A stretch of 64,000 nucleotides of DNA, taken from Planctomycetota bacterium (GTDB lineage: Bacteria; Planctomycetota; PUPC01; JACPCR01). Location: NCBI GenBank assembly GCA_016179685.1, contig JACPCR010000071.1:49259-113258 (forward strand), given 5' to 3'. Shown in pieces: positions 58,465 to 64,000 of this stretch (position 1 is the stretch's first letter; each line of letters starts with the position of its first letter). The position numbers and the translations under genes were made by a program. A model generated the notes under the pieces. That model did not search any database. It was not told the origin of the DNA and saw only the letters and a program-made list of their open reading frames with translations.

Positions 58465-61344
58465 TTACTCGGGCCGCATGCTTTCTGCAAGGAGCTCGGC
58501 CGGGTGGAAGGTCTTCACGCCCAGGCCGTGCTCGATCTGGCTGCGGCAGGATGCCCCGCTGGCCATGATACGGCCGGGCCGGTTGCGGAGCTGCTGGAAG
58601 AGAAGCTCACCAATGCTCATCGAGAGGTCGTAGTGCGTCTTCTCGTAGCCGAAGGCGCCTGCCATGCCGCAGCAACCCGAGGCGATGACCTGAACGTCCG
58701 CACCGGCGAGGGTCCGGAGGACCTCGGGCGCGTGATGGGCGCGGCCCGTCGCCTTCTGGTGGCAATGGCCGTGGTACAGAAGGGGCCCGTCCAGCTTGCG
58801 GCCCGGCGCAGCCAGACCTTCCTTCGGGGCGTGCAGGTTCAGGAACTCCGCCCACTCGAACGAGTGGGACTCGACGAGCGCCAGGTCCGGGCTGTCGAGC
58901 AGGTCGCGGTAGTCGTCCTGGAGCGTCACCATGCAGCTCGGCTCGCAGCCGACGATCTCGTAGCCGGCGCGAATCTGCTCGGCGAGGCGGCGAACGTTGT
59001 AGGCCGCCTTTTCACGGGCGTCGTCGATCAGGCCCGCGGACAGGGTGGCGCGGCCGCAGCACTGGCGATCGGCGAGGACGACCTCGTAGCCGAGGGCTTC
59101 GAGGACGGAGACGGCGGCCTGGCCGACCTCGGGTGCGTGGTGGTTCACGAAGCAATCGGCGAAGAAGGCGATGCGGCCGCGGGCCGATGCGGCGGGCCGG
59201 CGCGTGCGATGCTGAAACCACCGGATGAAGGTCCGCCAGCGGAATCGAGGAAGCTGCCGCCGGGGGTCGAGCCCGACGAATTTTTCCAGGGCGAGGCGGC
59301 CGAGAAAGCTGCCGTTGAAGGCGTTGGCCAGCGGCGCGAGGGCGCTGCCGAAGACGCTCCACGCATCGATGTGCCCGAAAAAAAGGTCCGCCATCGAAGC
59401 CCCGTGCTCCTGGATGTACTGATACTTGATCTCCGCCTTCAGCTTGGCCAGGTCCACCCCCGAAGGACACTCGCGCTTGCACGCCTTGCACCCCAGGCAA
59501 AGATCAAGCACGGCCTCCTTGAACCGCCGGGAGGTCAGTTCGGACCCGGGGAGCTTGCCGGAGAGGGCTTGGCGCATGAGGTTGGCCCGGCCGCGGGTCG
59601 AGGTGATCTCCTCGTTGGCGCCCCGGAACGAGGGGCACATCACCCCCTCAACGCGGTCGCGGCAGCCGCCGCATCCGTTGCACATCTCGACGGACCGGAT
59701 GAAGTCGACCTGGCTGCTGAAATTCAAGGCGGTGCGGACCGGCGGAGCCGGCTCGACCTGCCGGTAGCGGAGATGCTGGCGGAGGTCGGTGGCAGGCCCG
59801 ACGATCTTGCCCGGGTTCATGATGCCCTTCGGATCGAAGAGCCGCTTGATGCGGGCAAAGGCTTCGGTGAGTCGGGGCCCGTAAAGCTTTTGAAGCCACT
59901 GGGTGCGCACCAGGCCGTCGCCGTGCTCGCTCGAGGTCGTGCCCCCGTACCGGATCACGAGGTCGCTGATCTGATCGGCGATCTCGTACATGCGCTCGAC
60001 CTCGGCCGGGTCCTTGAGGTTGATGACGGGCCGGATATGGAGGCAGCCGGCGCCGGCGTGGGCGTAGACGGCGGCCTCCGTCCCGTGCCGCTTCACGATG
60101 GCAAGAAACTCGGCGATGTACTCGGGAAGCCGGTCCGGCGGCACGGCCGTGTCCTCGACGAAGGCCGTCGGCTTCGCGTCACCCGGCTTGCTCATGAGGA
60201 TGGCGAGTCCGGCCTTGCGGAGATTCCAGAGGGCCCTCTGGCGCCCGGGCTCGAGGGCGACCAGGGTGTGGAAGGCGAGCCCCATCTCGTCGGCGGCGAG
60301 GCGGCGGACCTCTTCGATGCGCGGGCGGAGGTCGTCGGCGTCCTGGCCGTAGAATTCCACGAGGAGCGTGGCGCGGGTCCCTTCGGGGAGGGAGCGCGCC
60401 GTGCCGCCATGCTCGCGGTTTCGCCGGGCCAGGTCGAGGAGCATGTCATCGACGACCTCGAGGGCGCTGGGCCGGTGCTCGAGGAGGGGAACGACGGCCC
60501 GAAGGGCCTCGATCAGGTCGCGAAAACAGAGCACGATCATGCCCGTCGCCCGCGGCCGATCCACCAACCCCAGCTTCGCCTCGAGCACTGTGACGAGGGT
60601 ACCCTCCGATCCGCAGACCAGCGGGCAGAGGTTGAATACCCCCCCGGCGGTCACCTCGCGAAGGTTGTAGCCGGCGACGTTGCGGCGCATCGGTGGATAA
60701 CGGTGGCCGCACTCGAAGTCGTATTCCCGGCGGAGACGGTCCATCCCGCGCGTGATCTCGCCCGCGAGGCCCGGGGCCGCGGCCGCACGCTCGAACTCCG
60801 GACCCCCGCGCGCGACCGGCTCGAACGTCGCCACCTGCCCGTTCGAAAGCAGCACCCGCAGAGACTTCACGTGGTCCGAGGTCATCCCGTAGAGGAGGGA
60901 GTGCGCACCCGTCGAGTTGTTCCCGATCATCCCGCCCATGGCCGCGCGGTCGCCCGAGGCGGGGTCGGGCCCGAAATGCAAGCCATGGGGCCGGAGCGCC
61001 AGGTTCAGCTCGTCGTAGATCAAGCCGGGCTGCACCCGCGCCCATTTCTCCTCGGGCCGGACTTCGACCAGAGCGTGCAGGTGGCGGGTGAAATCGAGAA
61101 TGATGGCCTGGCCCACGGCCTGGCCGGAAAGGCTGCTGCCGGAGCCGCGGGGCAGGACGGGGATGCCGCGTTCATGTGCGTACTGGACGACGCGGACCGC
61201 GTCGGTCTCGGACCGCGGGAACACCACCCCGATGGGGGTAATGTCGTAGATGCTGGCGTCGGTGCTGTACAGGGTGCGGGTGTAATCGTCGAAACGGACC
61301 TCGCCCTCGACCAACGCCCTCAGATCGTGCTCGATGTCGTTCAT
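58465..61344 (-). CDS. FAD-binding and 4Fe-4S oxidoreductase (D-lactate/glycolate dehydrogenase type)
   Basis: The 959-residue fusion has an FAD_binding_4 domain (residues 30-225, PRGSGSSLSGQAVG and NNSTGAHS), a FAD-oxidase C domain (to about 530), two ferredoxin-type clusters (CNGCGGCRDRVEGVMCPSF and CLGCKACKRECPSGVD) and two C-terminal CCG domains (RQCCGRATLSAG, ASGCCGMAGAFG). It is like GlpC/LutA fused to GlcD, and electrons probably pass to quinone. The track M at 61347 is TTG; ATG at 61344 is preferred. A 1,170-residue ORF on the other strand is a shadow of this gene. Confidence 0.92.
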   Translation of the reverse strand: MNDIEHDLRALVEGEVRFDDYTRTLYSTDASIYDITPIGVVFPRSETDAVRVVQYAHERGIPVLPRGSGSSLSGQAVGQAIILDFTRHLHALVEVRPEEKWARVQPGLIYDELNLALRPHGLHFGPDPASGDRAAMGGMIGNNSTGAHSLLYGMTSDHVKSLRVLLSNGQVATFEPVARGGPEFERAAAAPGLAGEITRGMDRLRREYDFECGHRYPPMRRNVAGYNLREVTAGGVFNLCPLVCGSEGTLVTVLEAKLGLVDRPRATGMIVLCFRDLIEALRAVVPLLEHRPSALEVVDDMLLDLARRNREHGGTARSLPEGTRATLLVEFYGQDADDLRPRIEEVRRLAADEMGLAFHTLVALEPGRQRALWNLRKAGLAILMSKPGDAKPTAFVEDTAVPPDRLPEYIAEFLAIVKRHGTEAAVYAHAGAGCLHIRPVINLKDPAEVERMYEIADQISDLVIRYGGTTSSEHGDGLVRTQWLQKLYGPRLTEAFARIKRLFDPKGIMNPGKIVGPATDLRQHLRYRQVEPAPPVRTALNFSSQVDFIRSVEMCNGCGGCRDRVEGVMCPSFRGANEEITSTRGRANLMRQALSGKLPGSELTSRRFKEAVLDLCLGCKACKRECPSGVDLAKLKAEIKYQYIQEHGASMADLFFGHIDAWSVFGSALAPLANAFNGSFLGRLALEKFVGLDPRRQLPRFRWRTFIRWFQHRTRRPAASARGRIAFFADCFVNHHAPEVGQAAVSVLEALGYEVVLADRQCCGRATLSAGLIDDAREKAAYNVRRLAEQIRAGYEIVGCEPSCMVTLQDDYRDLLDSPDLALVESHSFEWAEFLNLHAPKEGLAAPGRKLDGPLLYHGHCHQKATGRAHHAPEVLRTLAGADVQVIASGCCGMAGAFGYEKTHYDLSMSIGELLFQQLRNRPGRIMASGASCRSQIEHGLGVKTFHPAELLAESMRPE

Positions 61345-61634
61345 CAAGGGCCAAGCTTAGGGACCCCGGGGTTCTTCGCAACTGGCAAAGCGCCTGCCCC
61401 GCCCGCTCATCGTGTCCCGGCTCAGCCCGGATTCCTCATACGCCCGCAAACGAATGTGGTAGAAATCCGGGCTCAATGGGATTTTTCGGGCCAAGAACGG
61501 ATGGCGGAAAAGCGCACACGAGTACACTGTGCACTTTTCATGTTCTTGAGCAAGAAGTTTCTGGGACACGGAACCTGCATCAGAAAAGGCTTCTGCCCGA
61601 ATCATCCCTCCTCACCCGCACTTCTGAACCGGAA
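61345..61634. other. Intergenic region between the FAD/Fe-S gene and the nadD-like gene
   Basis: No gene seen. Near 61612-61626 the phrase CACCCGCACTTCTGAAC matches the right half of a family-A palindrome (compare 43900-43915). The promoter for the FAD/Fe-S gene should be at its left end, though no clear pair was identified. Confidence 0.35.
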
Positions 61635-62411
61635 TTACGAGTACAGCCCGTGCTCGCGGATATAAGCCAGGACTTTTGCGGGCACGACCTCCTCTGCGCC
61701 GATGCCGCCCGGCCCCAGACGTCGCCGGGCCTCCGTGGAGGACATCCCCGCATACCCGGCCTCGAGCCTGAGGGAATGCAGGCGGCTGGCCCAGGGCTTG
61801 ACCGCGCCGGATGCAAGCAGTTGCTGCTCCGCCTGCGGGTCGAAACCGCCGCGATGGGCGAAAAGGACCTCTGCCTCGCGAAATAAGTCCCCGAGAGCCG
61901 CCTGCGGGTCCGTGTAATACTTCGGGTCGAACAGCCGAACGAGCGTGTCGAACCCGAGGATGAGATGGATGCTGCAAGAGGGCCCGTAGGCGGCCCGGAG
62001 CGCCCGGGCCTTGTCCACGAAACGGCCATGCGCGGTCACACCCACCGAGCTTCCCTCCAGGCCGCGTGCCAGGATTTCCATCATCCTCAGCCGATGGGCC
62101 AGTGAGGCTCCGAAGACCGGCTTGTCCACGTTGGTTTTCGCCAGGAGCAGAAGCCGCCCATCCAGGCCGAACTTTTCGCAGGCGAGCTCGAGCATCCTGA
62201 GGTGGGCGTGCGTAGGCGGATTGAAGGAAGCGTCCAGCACGCCGAGCCGCCGGACCGAGGCCCCGCGGCCGGGCCCCGCCGTGAACACCACCCGCGGACC
62301 GCCCGCAGGGTCCAGGGTCGCCAGCAACGCCTCGATGGTCTCCGGTTTCATGGATGCCGATCCGCCTTCACCCAAGAAAGAGGTGACGTGGAGCGGAACA
62401 GACATTATCAT
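61635..62411 (-). CDS. NadD-like nucleotidylyltransferase
   Basis: The protein has a cytidylyltransferase fold: GVLDASFNPPTHAHLRMLELA (with THAH in place of HxGH), a long helical insert with AKTNVDKPVFGASLAHRLRMM, LILGFDTLVRLFDPKYY and SSTEARRRL near the end, which resembles the ISST motif. NadD forms NaAD in NAD synthesis. The longer insert and the altered HxGH make the exact substrate uncertain. The start may be ATG 62411, 62405 or 62351; none has a clear ribosome site. Confidence 0.65.
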   Translation of the reverse strand: MIMSVPLHVTSFLGEGGSASMKPETIEALLATLDPAGGPRVVFTAGPGRGASVRRLGVLDASFNPPTHAHLRMLELACEKFGLDGRLLLLAKTNVDKPVFGASLAHRLRMMEILARGLEGSSVGVTAHGRFVDKARALRAAYGPSCSIHLILGFDTLVRLFDPKYYTDPQAALGDLFREAEVLFAHRGGFDPQAEQQLLASGAVKPWASRLHSLRLEAGYAGMSSTEARRRLGPGGIGAEEVVPAKVLAYIREHGLYS

Positions 62412-62467
62412 CTCTGGGCTGCTTCGTCCAACCCAGCGCCTCCCTGTTTCGCTTGCCGGAGGCGTTC

Positions 62468-63349
62468 ATGTCCGCCGATTCCTCTTTTCTTCAAGACCTG
62501 GGCCGCAGACTCGGGGAAACGGCCTGGTCGACCCTCTGGATCCTGGGCGTCCTTGGGCTGCCCGCCCTGGCCTGCTGCATCGTGCTTCATGCCCTCGCAT
62601 GGTGGCAGAGCCGGAGGCTCGTCGAGGCCTTCGGCTGGCGCGGGCTGCTCCTCACCGGCTGGCTCGGCGTCCCCGTGCACGAGTTGAGCCACGCCGTGGC
62701 TGCGCTTCTCTTTGGCCATGAGATCAGGGAGATTCGGCTGTTCAAGCCTGACCCGTCGACGGGCCAGCTTGGCTACGTGGACCACAGCTACAACCCTCGG
62801 AATCCTTACGCCGCCATTCTGGGCAACGCGGTGATCCCGATGGCGCCTTTCTTCGGCGGCGCGGTCGCCATCGTCCTCCTCACGCTCCTCATCCAGCCGC
62901 AGCTTGCTCCACCCGGACGGCCAGCGGATGGGGCCATCGCCCCGACGCCCGCGTCCGCGCTCGGGGACCCGGCCTATTATGGGCCCCTCCTGGAACAGAC
63001 GTGGAGTTCCCTGTCCCGCGCCGCGGAGGCGATCCGGGCCCATGCCCTCTGGCGGAAGTGGTCCTTCTATGCTTACCTCTATGCGGTCTTCTGCGTCGCC
63101 ATGCACCTCGCGCCGAGCCGCACGGATTTCAAGAATTTCTGGACTCCCGCTCTCGTCGTCTTCCTCCTCCTCTTCCTCGCCAATTTCACCGCGCGGCTGG
63201 TCCGGGACGTCACCGGGCCGGTGATCGGCTACCTCTGGCCCGCGATGCTGGCCATCACCGGCCTGCTCTCCTTCGCCACCGTCGTCTCCCTCGCTGGCAG
63301 CGCCTGCGTCACCCTGCTCACGCTCCTCCTGGGGAAGCGGGCGGATTGA
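62468..63349 (+). CDS. Multi-pass membrane protein with HELSH metalloprotease-like motif
   Basis: The 293-residue protein has about six membrane helices. The second (residues about 55-75) holds VPVHELSHAVAALLFGHEI, an HExxH zinc motif in a hydrophobic setting, as in M50-type intramembrane proteases and related DUF families. A later Asp/Asn ligand motif is not obvious. The ATG at 62468 has GGAGG 7 bases upstream; the track TTG is not preferred. The role may be in regulated intramembrane proteolysis, but this is only inferred from the motif. Confidence 0.6.
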   Translation: MSADSSFLQDLGRRLGETAWSTLWILGVLGLPALACCIVLHALAWWQSRRLVEAFGWRGLLLTGWLGVPVHELSHAVAALLFGHEIREIRLFKPDPSTGQLGYVDHSYNPRNPYAAILGNAVIPMAPFFGGAVAIVLLTLLIQPQLAPPGRPADGAIAPTPASALGDPAYYGPLLEQTWSSLSRAAEAIRAHALWRKWSFYAYLYAVFCVAMHLAPSRTDFKNFWTPALVVFLLLFLANFTARLVRDVTGPVIGYLWPAMLAITGLLSFATVVSLAGSACVTLLTLLLGKRAD

Positions 63350-63521
63350 ATTGTCAAAATCAAACTTGATGTGAATCCCGGTTTCGACGTAGCCCCGCCC
63401 TGTCTGCGTGCGGCACGCACAGGCAGGCGCTGCGACGGCGGGGGGCCATTTGCCAAATTTGCGGTCGCACAGCAACCGCGCTACTCCGCACAGCGACCGC
63501 GCTACACCAACTACCAGCCAT
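63350..63521. other. Intergenic region with short direct repeats
   Basis: The hairpin TGCGTGC-G-GCACGCA (near 63406-63420) and two tandem near-copies of GCACAGCAACCGCGCTACTC (63466-63507) precede the last gene. No clear promoter was found. Confidence 0.35.
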
Positions 63522-64000
63522 ATGAAACCAATTCGTAAGTCCATATTCGCCATGATGGCCCTCGTACTAACCCTTGACCAACCCGTCCTCGCCGGCAAGT
63601 CGACTCCCTCCCGGGCCACCGACGCGCCTTCGGAGGTCCAGCCGCAGGTGGCGATTGCCTTACCGGAATCGGGCTTCGCTACCAACGGGGCGAGCATCGA
63701 GGTGGTCGTTCCTTTTGCCGGAAAGGAGGAAAACGGCAAGCCGGCGGGCAACGTCAAGACCGCGATCCTGCGATTGGGTGCCAAGGAGGTCGGGCGTTTC
63801 CAGAATCCGCCGGGAATCAAGAGCGGCACGGTAAAGTTTCTTGTGGAGGTGTCCGGGCTACCGGACGGCCAGATTTGCTTCACCGCCGAGGCCTACGGGG
63901 GGGCTGTCACCGTCGGTCGGGCGTGTACCAGTTATCCGGTGGGAAGCGGCCACCTGGGTTATTTGATTTTCTATATCATTCGGAACCGGGAATTCAAAGA
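63522..64000 (+). CDS. Secreted protein with beta-sandwich-like domain (partial, 3' end outside window)
   Basis: The frame is open from ATG 63522 to the window end and is missing from the ORF track. It begins MKPIRKSIFAMMALVLTL, a signal peptide, probably cleaved near VLAGKS. Residues about 45-135 look like a beta-sandwich (VAIALPESGFATNGASIEVVVPFAG, KFLVEVSGLPDGQICFTAEAYG), and a hydrophobic stretch (LGYLIFYIIRN) begins at the cut end. No family was recognised. Only about 159 residues are visible. Confidence 0.6.
   Translation, partial: MKPIRKSIFAMMALVLTLDQPVLAGKSTPSRATDAPSEVQPQVAIALPESGFATNGASIEVVVPFAGKEENGKPAGNVKTAILRLGAKEVGRFQNPPGIKSGTVKFLVEVSGLPDGQICFTAEAYGGAVTVGRACTSYPVGSGHLGYLIFYIIRNREFK

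Noticed and set aside
58153-61665. 1,170-residue plus-strand ORF
   Set aside because: It is antisense to the FAD/Fe-S oxidoreductase, which has full FAD, ferredoxin and CCG motifs. The long opposite ORF comes from the codon bias of GC-rich DNA.

Overview
The window is about 64 kb of GC-rich bacterial chromosome, densely coded on both strands and cut at both ends (hppA on the left, a secreted protein on the right). No rRNA, tRNA, phage, CRISPR or IS transposase was recognised. The best guess for the host is a Planctomycetota or related PVC bacterium. The reasons are a prepilin with an H-x9-D(G/Q) tail motif, very large TPR/coiled-coil proteins, a DUF5989 protein, a cyclase-tail-like fragment, and a type IV pilus/type II secretion apparatus scattered over several loci. 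This is inference, and the several frameshifts at repeats suggest a draft or metagenome assembly.

Layout. 1-7.5 kb: housekeeping genes (hppA, clpS, alaS, a divergent coaX, a GspC-like PDZ protein, trpC). 7.8-30.1 kb: one long minus-strand cluster, read from right to left: a PilM-PilN fusion, PilO-like, PilP-like (frameshifted), a giant secretin of about 3,000 residues when its frames are joined, two periplasmic TPR proteins, ExbB/TolQ, two ExbD/TolR and thioredoxin. 30.1-44.1 kb: DksA-like regulator, polysaccharide genes (GT2, nucleotide-sugar dehydrogenase, PMI-like cupin), a pseudopilin with a Thr/Ser/poly-Gly tail, a small membrane protein and an FHA protein ending in a shared palindrome, an SDR, a CvpA-like protein, GspE/PilB-like ATPase, hisF and a PilT-like ATPase. 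44.1-53.4 kb: a palindrome-rich intergenic region, a GH127-like glycosidase, a VapBC-type toxin-antitoxin pair, a degenerate REC-PAS-GGDEF-EAL protein, an RNase HII-like protein, DUF5989 and two GT2 genes. 53.4-64 kb: a second PIN toxin whose antitoxin has an internal stop, GT2, a kinase-STAS fusion, a second PilT, a 2-hydroxyacid dehydrogenase beside a large FAD/Fe-S oxidoreductase, NadD-like, an HELSH membrane protein and a partial secreted protein.

The most unusual region is the minus-strand secretin cluster. It joins PilM/N/O/P alignment proteins and an outer-membrane secretin to an ExbB/ExbD proton-driven motor. The secretin precursor begins with a membrane segment and about 400 residues of Lys/Ala/Glu-rich helix that closely resembles TolA domain II. 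A TolA-like energy-transducing rod built into a secretin, driven by its own ExbBD, is a testable hypothesis.

The second theme is in the non-coding DNA. At least two families of dispersed intergenic palindromes recur. One has an AAGTGC-AnCC-GCACTT core whose outer arms differ between copies but still pair. The other starts at the TAG stop codon of four unrelated genes (TAGCGAAGCGCC...) and, in three copies, is closed by a matching inverted end. Several genes have their stop codons inside a palindrome, which points to 3'-end RNA structures or MITE-like elements that supply them.
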